64,000 nt of DNA, taken from the NCBI GenBank assembly GCA_021776735.1, contig JAJFFH010000047.1, forward strand, positions 62,001 through 126,000, given 5' to 3'. The position numbers were made by a program, and so were the translations under genes. The DNA comes from Planctomycetota bacterium (GTDB lineage Bacteria; Planctomycetota; PLA2). Positions 17,621-26,483 of the stretch are shown here, piece by piece. Numbering within the stretch: the first letter of the stretch is position 1; each line of letters opens with the position of its first letter. The notes beneath the pieces were generated by a model. That model made no database searches. It was not told where the DNA came from and was given only the letters and a program-made list of their open reading frames with translations.

Positions 17621-19616
17621 CCTTCCACTCCGCGCGCTCGGTGGTATCGGGGCGGATCGTGAACTCTTTTTCCTGGCCCTGGTAGACGAGCGTGTGCTTT
17701 CCCGCTTCGAAGCGAAGCTTGTACTCGCCGCGTCCCACCACCTTGGGTGACAGGTACTGACGAGCCGCTGATCCGTCTCCTCGGTCGAGCTTCCACATGA
17801 GTTGGGCGTCCTCGATCGGCCGGCCGGCGGCGTCCCGGAGCAGGACCACGAGCGTCCCGAACACCTGCCGGCCGATCGTGAAGTCGACTTCGAGCGGCTC
17901 GTGCGCCCTCACTTCGATCCGGCGCTTGGGCTGCTGGTATCCCCAATAACTCGCGCGCGCGCCCAACGTGTACTTCCCCGGTTGCAGGCCGAGGATCTCG
18001 TACCGGCCATCGGGTCCGCTCGTAGCTGAGCTGGTCCAGCCCTTGCGCGATGCCCAGATGCCCGCTTCGTGCGCCCGCCAAGGCTTGCCGCCCGGACGCG
18101 TCACCTTGCCGAACACGCGCGTGGGGAGCAGGGGCAGGTCGAGGCGGCCGCGCGTTTCAACGAGTTCGAACCCGGCAATCACCCCAAGCCGCCCCGGGCG
18201 TTGCACGGTGACGTCGTAGGTTCCGGGAGCGAGTCCGGTCAGCGAAAACGCTCCGTCCTCGTCGAGTCGAGCCGTCGTTTTTTGCCGCCCCTGGGTAAGA
18301 GTCAGCCATGCACCGCCGAATCTCTCGATGCGTCCGAACCGAAGGGAGTCCGGGACGAGCACGATGTCGGTGTTTTGGGGCGCGCGGTGCCACAGTGTGC
18401 GCGAAACCCCGCCGCCCTCGATCACGTACTGGCCGGACAACCCGGGGAGCCAGATCAGTTCACCGTTCCGGTCGGAACGCTCTTCGAGCACGACCTTGTT
18501 CTTGAACTTCACCGTCACCAGGGTTCCCGGCGGCGCCACGATCCGAACGCGTCCGGCGATCTTCAGCGTCACCGCGTAGTACGTGCGCCATGCGTGCTCG
18601 CGTTCCGGCGACAAGACGACCCGGACCCTCTTGTCTGTGGCATGACCTTTCGCCCCGACGCGCAGCTGATACGTCCCCGGCTCCATCCCCGGAAAGAAAA
18701 ACCACGGCGGCTTGTCGATCTGTACCTTCCGCGACACCTCGACGCCCGCGGCCGTTTTGCCCGTCAGCTCGACGTACGCGTCCTTAGGGATGTCGGTTCC
18801 CTGCGGCTCGACCCGGACATGGCCCACGATCCGATCAGCAGCCACCTCGGGCGTTGGATGAAACCGCTTCACGACCCGCGGCGGCTCCGACGCATCACTC
18901 GCTCCGGTGGGCGGGGTCTCGCGAGACTCGGGCGTTATGTCGCTATCGGCAGCGCGCCGCGGCGCGTCCGCTCGCGTCGCCGCCGTTCGGCGCGTCGGTG
19001 CATCGCGAGTCGTTGCCTGCCAGCCAATAACCCCGGCGGTCCCCGCGACCAACAGCGTAAGGACGGCGATGATTTTTGCGGTCTTGCTCACGAGCGCTCC
19101 TCCTCCGGCGAGCGGCAACAAGATGGCTCGCCACCGCGGCTCACGTTCGTCCAGCCGGGCGCGAAGCAGCGTGCGCGCGCGCCGCAGCCGCGTTTCCACC
19201 GTGCGCGCGGAAACATCGCCGTCCTTGGCTACCTCGGCCGCGGCCTTGCCGTGGAAGTAGAAGTCCACGACCGTAGTGCGGTACGGCTCGGCCAGCGACA
19301 GCACGGCCTCGACAAGCCGGCGCTGCGTTTCGAGCTGAACGACGGTGTCGGCGGTCGCTCGCACGGCTTCGGGGCGCGCGGCGCGCTGTTCGCGGTTGCC
19401 GACGCGTGCTTCGCGGCGGCGATCCTTGAGTGCGAGCCGACGGGCGACCGCGGCCAGCCACGGCTTGAGGCGTCCGCGTGGGGGCCGTTGCACCGCCGCG
19501 AGCATCGTCTCCTGAACGACGTCGTCCGCGCGGTCCGGCGTCAGGAGCGCACAGGCGATGGCCCGCACAAAGCCGGCGTGCGCCAAGAGCTCCCGGGCAT
19601 CGAGTTGCTTGCTCAC
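17586..19616 (-). CDS. ECF sigma factor fused to a membrane anchor and beta-sandwich domains
   Basis: 676 aa from GTG 19616 (gagGTGagcaag). Residues 1-160 are an ECF sigma factor: region 2 with DRADDVVQETMLAAVQRPP and KPWLAAVARRLA, and region 4 with LAEPYRTTVVDFYFHGKAA ending VETRLRRARTLLRARL. A membrane segment follows at about 185-205 (KIIAVLTLLVAGTAGVIGW). The remaining ~450 residues look like repeated carboxypeptidase-regulatory-like or transthyretin-like modules (GAFSLTGLAPGTYDVTV, GRYEILGLQPGKYTLGA). The sigma part is predicted cytoplasmic and the beta domains extracytoplasmic, so a single polypeptide joins sensor and sigma factor. It has a larger paralogue at 47882-50920. The 3' end overlaps the carbonic anhydrase gene by 35 nt. 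Confidence 0.82.
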   Translation of the reverse strand: MSKQLDARELLAHAGFVRAIACALLTPDRADDVVQETMLAAVQRPPRGRLKPWLAAVARRLALKDRRREARVGNREQRAARPEAVRATADTVVQLETQRRLVEAVLSLAEPYRTTVVDFYFHGKAAAEVAKDGDVSARTVETRLRRARTLLRARLDEREPRWRAILLPLAGGGALVSKTAKIIAVLTLLVAGTAGVIGWQATTRDAPTRRTAATRADAPRRAADSDITPESRETPPTGASDASEPPRVVKRFHPTPEVAADRIVGHVRVEPQGTDIPKDAYVELTGKTAAGVEVSRKVQIDKPPWFFFPGMEPGTYQLRVGAKGHATDKRVRVVLSPEREHAWRTYYAVTLKIAGRVRIVAPPGTLVTVKFKNKVVLEERSDRNGELIWLPGLSGQYVIEGGGVSRTLWHRAPQNTDIVLVPDSLRFGRIERFGGAWLTLTQGRQKTTARLDEDGAFSLTGLAPGTYDVTVQRPGRLGVIAGFELVETRGRLDLPLLPTRVFGKVTRPGGKPWRAHEAGIWASRKGWTSSATSGPDGRYEILGLQPGKYTLGARASYWGYQQPKRRIEVRAHEPLEVDFTIGRQVFGTLVVLLRDAAGRPIEDAQLMWKLDRGDGSAARQYLSPKVVGRGEYKLRFEAGKHTLVYQGQEKEFTIRPDTTERAEWKVKRRFLSLPPR
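19061..19070 (+). repeat. GGACGGCGAT word, copy 9
   Basis: Plus orientation, antisense in the ECF fusion gene, read I-I-A-V-L in its membrane segment. It faces copy 10 across 144 nt. Confidence 0.85.
19215..19224 (-). repeat. GGACGGCGAT word, copy 10
   Basis: Minus orientation, sense in the ECF fusion gene, read A-K-D-G-D-V-S inside the region 4 helix-turn-helix, with no length change relative to other sigma factors. Confidence 0.9.
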
Positions 19617-19648
19617 CTCAAGGACTTCCCGCCGATCCCCGCACCCCT

Positions 19649-21472
19649 TCAGTTTTCTTCCTCGCGGCCCACGGGATAGATGCGCCAGCGGCGGTCGAAG
19701 TAGGGCGACTGCTCGTAGAGCCAGCGCAGACGCGCGCGGGGGTCTTTGCGAAACGCCTCGTCCTTCAGCTTCTCGTCGTACCGGGCTTTGAGCTTCTTGT
19801 TTTTCAGCATGAGGCGCGCCAGCGGCACCATCGCGTAGTTCTCGACGTATTCGGTGCGCTGCAGGACTTCGAGAAAAAAGCCCCACTGAAAGAGCGAGTC
19901 GGGCGCGGAGGGCTCGAGCAGCGCGACGGCGAGATCCCCGAGCGGTTGGTCGGTCGAGATGCGCACGCTGTCGGCGGGATAGACCTGAGTGCGCCACACG
20001 TCGCGAAACTTCGCTTTCACGCGCACGCGGCCTTCGAACGGGGTCTTGGCCAGCTCCGGCTCGATCACGCGGCTAAGCCGCACGCGCACGGTGCGCGCCT
20101 TGTGGATTCGCTCCATCTTGATGCCGTGCAGGTTGAGCCGGCTGATCACCCTGTGCCACGCGGGCGGGATCCAGTACGCCTTCGGGCGCCTTACTTCGAG
20201 GGCGACGACATCGGACACGATCAGCGGGATGCGCAGTGTCACGGGTTTGCCGGTCCAGACAACCTGCTTGCCGCCGATCACGGGCGCGTCGATGAGCTTT
20301 TGCTCGATGCCGAGGAACGTGACCTCGGGTGCATCGCCGTCCGTGCGCTTTTTCCATGAGAGGGGCACCGGATCCGGGCGACGGGCACGATCCTTGTCCG
20401 CGGCTGCGCGCAATTCCAACCCGCTCTCCCCCAGAAGCTTGAGAGTCGAAGCGAGCAGCACATACGTGCCGAGCACGCGCTGGCGAAACGGCTTGAGCGA
20501 GTGATTCTCGACCAGCACCGCCGGCGTGTGGCGCAGATCGCCGTAGCCGTGGGAGTAGCGCGGGCCGAACGTAGGCGCCGCGTTGCCCTTGTTCATGTCG
20601 GCCGCATCGACGGCGAAGACCAGGGGGCCGGGGACGTGGCCGTTTTGCTTGAGCGCGCCGGTGAGCGCGGGGTCGAGGTTGGCCTTGAGCCAGGTCGAGC
20701 TGGCCGGCGACCACGCGTGCCCGCCGTTAAAGCCCCAGGTGATGTCGTATTGGTAGTCGGCGCCGTCGGTGACGTGCAGATCGTAGTACAGATCCGGGCG
20801 CCACTCGTTGAGCACCGCGACGGCCGCGCGCACGCCCGCGGTGTCGATCTTGCTGTAGTCGCGGTTCAGGTTGAGGTTGCGGCTGTTCGTGCGCCAGCCC
20901 ATCTGCACCGGCCCGCGCTGGTTGACGCGGGAGAACGGTCCGAACCGTTCGTGGCCATCGACCGACAGGATCGGAATGAACAGGAACGCCGCCTTCTCCA
21001 GCAGCGCGGCGCGCGTCCCGCGCACGGTCATGTCGCGCAGCAGCATCATGCCCGCGTCCTTGCCATCGACTTCGCCCGAATGGATCGCCGCCTGCGCGAA
21101 CAGGACCGGCTTGCCGGTGGCCCGCAGCGCGTCCGGCGTAAACGCCTTGTCCGCGCTGGCGATGACCAGCCAGATCGTGCGCCCCTCGTCGCTCTTGCCG
21201 AGCGAGACCATCTGGACGTGCTCAGACCGGTCCGCCAGACGCCGCAGCCACGCGACGGTCTCGCGGTAACGCGGCGTGGTCTTGAGTCCTCTTTTTTCAA
21301 ACGGCGTGGCCCACTCGTGGTCCGCGGGCACAACAAGCGAGAGGCTCTTGCCGTTCCACGCCGGCACGGGCGGCAGAATCTCGTTCGGATCGGGCGCGTC
21401 GGACTCCGGACCGGCGAGCGCCCAGCCCGCAAGCAAGCCGAGACAGCCAAGGACGGCGATGCTTTTTCGCAT
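19649..21472 (-). CDS. M14-family zinc carboxypeptidase, exported
   Basis: 607 aa from ATG 21472 with a signal peptide (MRKSIAVLGCLGLLAGWALA). Zinc motif HxxE is in AAIHSGEVDGKDAG and the third ligand is probably His in YYDLHVTDG. Substrate-pocket Arg/Asn appear in RTNSRNLNLNRDY. Residues about 360-600 form an extra C-terminal region. A word copy is antisense in the signal peptide and another lies in the linker between the two halves (RTDGDAP). The gene ends 32 nt before the ECF fusion start and may be co-transcribed with it. A periplasmic peptidase; substrate unknown. Confidence 0.85.
   Translation of the reverse strand: MRKSIAVLGCLGLLAGWALAGPESDAPDPNEILPPVPAWNGKSLSLVVPADHEWATPFEKRGLKTTPRYRETVAWLRRLADRSEHVQMVSLGKSDEGRTIWLVIASADKAFTPDALRATGKPVLFAQAAIHSGEVDGKDAGMMLLRDMTVRGTRAALLEKAAFLFIPILSVDGHERFGPFSRVNQRGPVQMGWRTNSRNLNLNRDYSKIDTAGVRAAVAVLNEWRPDLYYDLHVTDGADYQYDITWGFNGGHAWSPASSTWLKANLDPALTGALKQNGHVPGPLVFAVDAADMNKGNAAPTFGPRYSHGYGDLRHTPAVLVENHSLKPFRQRVLGTYVLLASTLKLLGESGLELRAAADKDRARRPDPVPLSWKKRTDGDAPEVTFLGIEQKLIDAPVIGGKQVVWTGKPVTLRIPLIVSDVVALEVRRPKAYWIPPAWHRVISRLNLHGIKMERIHKARTVRVRLSRVIEPELAKTPFEGRVRVKAKFRDVWRTQVYPADSVRISTDQPLGDLAVALLEPSAPDSLFQWGFFLEVLQRTEYVENYAMVPLARLMLKNKKLKARYDEKLKDEAFRKDPRARLRWLYEQSPYFDRRWRIYPVGREEEN
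20333..20342 (-). repeat. GGACGGCGAT word, copy 11
   Basis: Minus orientation, sense in the M14 peptidase gene, read R-T-D-G-D-A between its catalytic and C-terminal regions. Confidence 0.9.
21451..21460 (+). repeat. GGACGGCGAT word, copy 12
   Basis: Plus orientation, antisense in the signal peptide of the M14 peptidase, read S-I-A-V-L-G. Confidence 0.85.
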
Positions 21473-21571
21473 CGCGCCACGGTAGCGGTTTTGGGCGCGA
21501 TGCGCGACGGGGCGTAGGGGCGCCGGGGTGGAGCGGGGGGGCGTCGGGGAGAGCGGGGTGTGCACGAAAAA

Positions 21572-21594
21572 GGCGGGCCCGCAACGGACCCGCC
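21572..21594 (-). terminator. Rho-independent terminator of tRNA-Tyr
   Basis: A 10-bp stem with one mismatch (GGCGGGCCCG / CAA(C) / CGGACCCGCC) directly after the CCA end, followed on the minus strand by five T. Confidence 0.8.
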
Positions 21595-21595
21595 A

Positions 21596-21681
21596 TGGTG
21601 CCAGGAACTGGACTCGAACCAGTGTAGGGTTACCCCGCCAGATTTACAGTCTGGTGCGTTTGACCGCTCCGCCATCCTGGC
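21596..21681 (-). tRNA. tRNA-Tyr (GTA)
   Basis: 86 nt including an encoded CCA. The acceptor stem is GCCAGGA/TCCTGGC. The anticodon loop reads CTGTAAA in the stem CCAGA/TCTGG, anticodon GTA. A long variable arm (class II, as in bacterial tRNA-Tyr) and a TTCGAGT T-loop are present. It is followed at once by a terminator. Confidence 0.95.
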
Positions 21682-21737
21682 GACTGCAAGGGCGTAGTAG
21701 TACCAACCGCGTTTCGAGCCGTCCAGCTTCGGGCCGA

Positions 21738-22283
21738 CTATCGGGCGTCCGCGCCGGGGCCTTCGTTGAGAACCGGCAGATAGGCGCGCCACGGTCCGAC
21801 CGCCTCGCGGTGACGGCCGGCCATCACGCGGGTGATCTGGCGGATGTGGCCGAGGTCGTGCACGACCCACGTCGCGAGGAGTTGGCCGAGGGTCACCGGG
21901 CCCAGGGCCGGGTGCGTGCCGCGTCGTTGCAGGTCGGACGGTTGCAGGTTCAGCGCGGTCAGGTCCGCGAGGTTGTTTTTTCGTGCCTGTTCGAACTCGT
22001 TCAGCACCTGCTTGAGCGAGAGTTCGGCAATGTTGCCCTCGTGGCCGCGGCGGTCGAACGGATCAAAGGGCGTCTCTTCACCGTCGTCGAGGATGCGCTG
22101 CACGCGCGCCATCCAGTCTGTCCGTTCGCCGAACAGCAGGTGACCGACGACATCGCGCGGGGAAAACGTCTCCGGACCTTCGTCGCACCGCAGCCACTGG
22201 GCGGACAGGTTGCCCAGCAGGGCGCGGAGTGTGCCGGGCGTGGCGGCGAGGATCTCTTGGGCTTGGCGCAGGTCGAAACTCAC
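21738..22283 (-). CDS. DinB/YfiT-family metal-dependent protein
   Basis: 181 aa from GTG 22283 (VSFDLRQAQEIL). A four-helix-bundle protein of the DinB superfamily. The three metal-binding His are visible: DVVGHLLFGE in the first helix pair and VVHDLGHIRQI (HxxxH) near the C-terminus. Family members act as low-molecular-weight thiol S-transferases or damage-induced proteins; which thiol is used here is unknown. A longer frame to 22340 lacks support. Confidence 0.8.
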   Translation of the reverse strand: MSFDLRQAQEILAATPGTLRALLGNLSAQWLRCDEGPETFSPRDVVGHLLFGERTDWMARVQRILDDGEETPFDPFDRRGHEGNIAELSLKQVLNEFEQARKNNLADLTALNLQPSDLQRRGTHPALGPVTLGQLLATWVVHDLGHIRQITRVMAGRHREAVGPWRAYLPVLNEGPGADAR

Positions 22284-22319
22284 GCCTTTGAGTGTACGAG
22301 CTGAAGGTGTACGAAAAGC

Positions 22320-22380
22320 CCACCCCGGAGGTTCGAGCAACCCGTCCGGCTGTGCGGTTTCGGATTTCCTCCGGGGTGGT
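22320..22380 (-). terminator. Long-arm inverted repeat after HEAT gene
   Basis: CCACCCCGGAGG and CCTCCGGGGTGG are perfect 12-bp arms about 36 nt apart, between the HEAT gene stop (22406) and the DinB start. It is probably a terminator; the spacing is longer than usual. Confidence 0.45.
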
Positions 22381-22405
22381 TGGTTGTTTTCGGTCTGTTT
22401 CTCGA

Positions 22406-24268
22406 TCAGTGGATGGCGAGCAGCTCGTCCAGGGCCGGGGCTGTGAGACCGATCGGGTAGTCGCGCACGAAGTGATGCAGACGGGGAGGATCGGTCGGGT
22501 CGCCGATCAGGCCGATGCCGACAGCAGCAAGCGCGCGAGCGACGTCCGAGCGGCTCTTGTCCGCAAGAATCCTGACCAGCGGGCCGATCGCGCGGTGGTC
22601 GCCCACGCGACCGAGGGCACGCACCACGCGTGCCGTCTCCGCGTAGGACTTCGCCTTGTCCAGGTGTTCCAGCAAGATCGCGGTTGCGCGGCTATCGCGC
22701 AACAGGCCCAGCGCCGCGGCGGCGCGTTCACGCAGCTCGGGGTTGTTCGTATCCGTGAGTGCGGCATGGAGCAGGCCCGTCGTTTTCGGGTCCGCCTTGC
22801 CGATCAGTCCGAGAGCGAGACACGCGAAGCCGCGGACCATGGAATTGCTCCCTTTCTTGCGCGCGACGGCGTGCAACGCGTCGGCAGCGTCCTTGTCGCG
22901 GACCATGCCGCGTGCGAGCAGACAGACCGAGCGGGTCTCGGCGTTCTTTGCCCGGCGCGCGAATACCGCGAGTTCGGCCACGATCTCGTTGCGGATCTCG
23001 CCCGGAACACGATCGCGCGCAACGGAACTCGCGAGGCCGAGCACGGCGAACCGCCGTTGGCTCGCGTTGCCACCCTTGGCGGTCTTGACCAGCAAATCGA
23101 TGGCGTCGCTGGTGCCGAGGCGTCCGAGCGCGACGAGCGCGTGCCCGGTGACGAAGACGCCCTCCTTGCGGCGCACGATGCGCGTGAGCAGCTTGACGGC
23201 CTCGGTCTGTTGTTCTGTGCTCGCATGCGGCAAGAGGTTGCCGAGGGCGACGATCGCGGCCCGTTTGGTGACCCGCCCGAATCGCCGTCCGTTTGCTACC
23301 TGCAAGAGCAGCGGCGCTGCGGCAGGATCGCCCAGCTTGCCGAGTCCGTAGCATGCGAACGCCCGGATGGTGTCGTGCAGACCGCGTTTTGAGACCGCGT
23401 CTTCGAGCACCGCGCGCGCGCGGATGTCGCCGGTCAGTCCGATCGCAGCGGCGAGAGCGGCCTTCAGGACGGGCTTGCGATAGCTCTTGTCGAAGCGGGC
23501 GACCAGCGCCTCGGTCGACTTGACGTCAGCCGCGAGCCCGAGCGCGATCACGGCCCAGGCGCGTTCGCGTGCGGGCCGCTCGTCGTCGTCGAAGATGCGC
23601 AGGCAGTTCTTCGCGATGCGCGCGCGGTCCTCGTCATCGACCCGTGGCATGAGCCCGAACGCGAGTGCTACGCTCTCCCTGGTCAGGCGTCCGGCCTTCC
23701 AGCCGGGCCGCTTGAACGTGAGCGCCTCAAGGATGTCGAGCACCTCGAAGTCGCCGGTCTTGCCGAGGGCGAGGGCCACGCCGCCGCGCAGGTCGTCGGA
23801 TCCGCGGCCACTGCGCAGCACGGCGCGCAGTGCCGGATACGCGAGGCGTTCCATTTCGCGCAGCGTCGGTCGCCGTCCGTCCTGGCGATTGAAACGGTCC
23901 GTTCTGGTGGCGAAGTGAAGCGGACTCGCCGTCACGACGCCAAGTTCACCGCCCGCGCGCCGATCCAGGAACTCGTGACGGTTCAAGAACCACCAGCGGC
24001 GCCACGGCGTGAGCGTTGTGGCGCGCCGCGAGGCGCCGGGACGCGGACCCGCGTTCGCGGTCGGTGTCGGGGCCCCGGGCGCGGTCGGCTGCGACGGTTC
24101 ATGGCCGGGCTCCGGCGCTGGCGGGTTGGGCGGCGGGGGCGGGGGAGGCTCCTCATCCTGAGGAGTCGGCAGGCCTCCGCTTCATGGACCTCCGCGAATC
24201 GAGCCACCGTGTGCCCACGCGGGCGTGGCCCAAAGAGCCATCGCGAGAAGTCCCAGCGCATATTTCAT
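22406..24268 (-). CDS. Exported HEAT-repeat protein with one in-frame TGA
   Basis: The best start is ATG 24268, with ideal ribosome site GGAG six nt before it and a signal peptide (MKYALGLLAMALWATPAWA) like its two paralogues downstream in the window. The frame continues H-G-G-S-I-R-G-G-P, meets TGA at 24184-24182, and continues as SGGLPTPQDEEPPPPPP through a Pro-rich linker, RWWFLNRHEF and more than ten HEAT-type repeats (RAWAVIALGLAAD, RAFACYGLGKLGD, RGFACLALGLIGKAD) to the stop at 22406. The paralogues have no stop or Cys at this point. Either the TGA is recoded or the allele is interrupted. A hairpin sits 16-36 nt after it. Function unknown; HEAT solenoids are usually binding scaffolds. 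Confidence 0.7.
23281..23290 (-). repeat. GGACGGCGAT word, copy 13
   Basis: Minus orientation, sense in the HEAT gene but in a different frame from the others, read A-N-G-R-R-F. Confidence 0.9.
24149..24165 (-). promoter_or_regulatory. Hairpin downstream of in-frame TGA (SECIS-like)
   Basis: On the coding strand CTCCTCA / GGA / TGAGGAG is a perfect 7-bp stem. The loop GGA begins 23 nt after the TGA at 24182. An outer GGAGGC/GCCTCC pairing can extend it. Geometry is close to the hairpin at 10777. Confidence 0.35.
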
Positions 24269-24345
24269 GTCGATCTCCAGGCCGAAGGATAAGGGGAGGC
24301 GGGGGCCGCCCCCCAAAGAAGGTTCAGGAATCAAAGCTCACGGGA

Positions 24346-26322
24346 TCAGAGAATGAACAGCAGTTCGTCAAGGTCGCTCACGGACGCGCGGTAGTTGTAG
24401 TTCTTGGACAGGCGGGCCAGCGCCGGGATGGGACGCGGATCGCCGATCAGGCCGAGGCCGACGGCGGCCATCGCGCGAGTCATGGTCGGCTGCGAGCGGT
24501 CTTCCAGGAGTCCGACGAGCGGCGCGATGGCGCGCTGGTCCCCGATTGTGCCGATGGCCGTAATGAGCTGGCCCTGGACCGCGAACGACTTCGCGCGGCG
24601 CAATTCGGTGATCAGCAGGTTGAGAACATCGCCGTCGTGCAACAGTCCCAGGCCCGTGGCTGCGTCCCGCCGCAGGTCCGTGTTCTTGCGCTCGCGCAGC
24701 GCGAGCAGCAGCGCGTCCCTCACGTCGCGCGTGCCCTTGCCGATCAGGCCGAGCGCGACGCAGCAGTAGCCGCGCAACGTGGCGTCCTTGCGGCTCGACA
24801 CGATCGACGTCATGGTTTCGATCGCCGCCGTGTCCTTCACCAGCCCGCGGGCGAGCCAGAACGCGGCGCGCGTGTCGTTGTCCTTGATCTCTACGCTCAG
24901 CTTCGCGAGCTGGGCCACGATGGACGCGCGCAGATCGGCGTCGAGGGCCGCTCCGCGGTTTTCCTTCGCGGCGCGATCGCTGTAAAACACCGCGGTGCCG
25001 AGGCCGAGGGCCGCGAACGGCCGCTCCGCGTATCGACCCTTGTCGGCGGTCTGCAGCAGTCCGCGCAACGCTCTTTCGGTCCCGATGCGCGAGAGCGAGA
25101 TGAGCGCGAAGTTTCGGGCCGTGGTGTCGCGGCCGCGCCGCGTGTAGCGCAGCAGCGCCCGGACCGTTTCCTGTTGGAGTTCCGTCGGAGCCGCGGCGCC
25201 GAGAGGACCCGCGGCGATCGCGCAGGAGCGCTTGACGAGCTTGCCGAACTTGCGCGCTTTCAAGACCGCGAGCACCGTGTCCAGCGCCTTGGGGTCACCG
25301 AGCTTGCCGAGCGCATACACGGCGAACGCGCGCACGCGGCCCGAGACGCGTTGTTTGCCGACGCGGCCCTTGAGCACGATGTGTTCGAGCGTCTCGCGCA
25401 CGGACGGATCGCCGATGAGTCCCAGGCCCGCGAGGATGCCGGCCGGGAGGTTGTCGTCCTTGTATTTCCTGCCGAGGAGCTCGAGCAGCGGAGCCACGGC
25501 GTCGCGGTCGCGCTGAAGGCCCAGGCAGACGGCGGCCCACGAGCGTTCGCGCGTGCGCAGCGAGTCGTCCGCGATCGCCTTCAGACAGACGTCGCGCACG
25601 CTGCGCCGGTCGCCGTCGGCGAGGTTCGGCAGGAGGCCGAGCGCCAGCACGGCGGACTCGCGCGCCTGCAGGCCGAAGTCGAGACGTTGACCCGCGGTGT
25701 TGCGGAACCGGTTCCACAAGGCGTCGTGAAACATCGCCACGTGGCCGGCGTTGCCGACCTTGCCGAGTGCGACGAGCGCGCCGCCGTGGACGTCCTCGTG
25801 CTCGCTCTTGCGGTTGATCGTGCGCAGCAGCGCGGGGATGACCGCCTTGAGCACGGCGCGTCGCGTCGGCTGCATGATCGAGCGTCGGCTCCCGTCGGAC
25901 TGTCCGAAGTAGATCGGACTCGCCCGCGTGAAGCCGCCGTTGTTCACGTGCGCCTTCAGGTTCAGGATGTCGTCGTTGTTGTAGCCCCACCAAAAACGCC
26001 ACGAGTCGTAGGTGAGCTGCCGCGTCCCCGAGGGCCGGCCGTTGCCGGGTCCGCGCGGCGTGGGCGTGGGTATCGGCGCGCCGCCACCCGGCGTGTCGTG
26101 GCCGGAGTCCGGACCGTTGGGCGTCGGTCCCGGTCCCGGCGTGACCGGTCCGTCGGGATCGCCCGGGTCGCTCGGGGGCGGCGGGGGCGGCTCGGGATCG
26201 TTCGGGCCGCGAATCCCGGGCGGCACGCCACCGTTCGGGCCGCGGAACGACCCGCCGTGGGCATGCGCTCCAGCGGCCGCGACCGCCAAGGCAAGGAAGG
26301 GAACCAGGAAGTATCGGGACAT
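24346..26322 (-). CDS. Exported HEAT-repeat protein
   Basis: 658 aa from ATG 26322 with ribosome site AAGGAG. Signal peptide (MSRYFLVPFLALAVAAAGAHA), then the family leader HGGSFRGPNGGVPPG, a Pro/Gly/Asp-rich linker of about 80 residues, a WRFWWGYNNDDIL segment, and about 12 HEAT-like repeats (RERSWAAVCLGLQRD, RAFAVYALGKLGD, RGYCCVALGLIGKG). It ends LSKNYNYRASVSDLDELLFI. Leader and tail are almost identical to the gene at 27296, so the two are recent paralogues; 22406 is more distant. Probably a surface or periplasmic scaffold. Confidence 0.85.
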   Translation of the reverse strand: MSRYFLVPFLALAVAAAGAHAHGGSFRGPNGGVPPGIRGPNDPEPPPPPPSDPGDPDGPVTPGPGPTPNGPDSGHDTPGGGAPIPTPTPRGPGNGRPSGTRQLTYDSWRFWWGYNNDDILNLKAHVNNGGFTRASPIYFGQSDGSRRSIMQPTRRAVLKAVIPALLRTINRKSEHEDVHGGALVALGKVGNAGHVAMFHDALWNRFRNTAGQRLDFGLQARESAVLALGLLPNLADGDRRSVRDVCLKAIADDSLRTRERSWAAVCLGLQRDRDAVAPLLELLGRKYKDDNLPAGILAGLGLIGDPSVRETLEHIVLKGRVGKQRVSGRVRAFAVYALGKLGDPKALDTVLAVLKARKFGKLVKRSCAIAAGPLGAAAPTELQQETVRALLRYTRRGRDTTARNFALISLSRIGTERALRGLLQTADKGRYAERPFAALGLGTAVFYSDRAAKENRGAALDADLRASIVAQLAKLSVEIKDNDTRAAFWLARGLVKDTAAIETMTSIVSSRKDATLRGYCCVALGLIGKGTRDVRDALLLALRERKNTDLRRDAATGLGLLHDGDVLNLLITELRRAKSFAVQGQLITAIGTIGDQRAIAPLVGLLEDRSQPTMTRAMAAVGLGLIGDPRPIPALARLSKNYNYRASVSDLDELLFIL

Positions 26323-26483
26323 GTCGTGCTCCTTACGGAGCGGGTTGCTCGCTGGTCCCAATGCGCACGGCGTGCCACGAGTCCATCCGAAACCGGAACG
26401 TGACAACGGCGCGCTCCAGCGTGTCCCGGGAGCTACATCCAGGGAGCGCACGCCAAGAAACGTGGCCGTTCGCGGTAACGCGG

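Noticed and set aside
24627..24636. Partial word in the second HEAT gene (HDGDVL)
   Set aside because: The core differs at its first base (CGACGGCGAT), so it is a degenerate site at most; the same applies to partials at 7574, 23870, 52209 and 58030.
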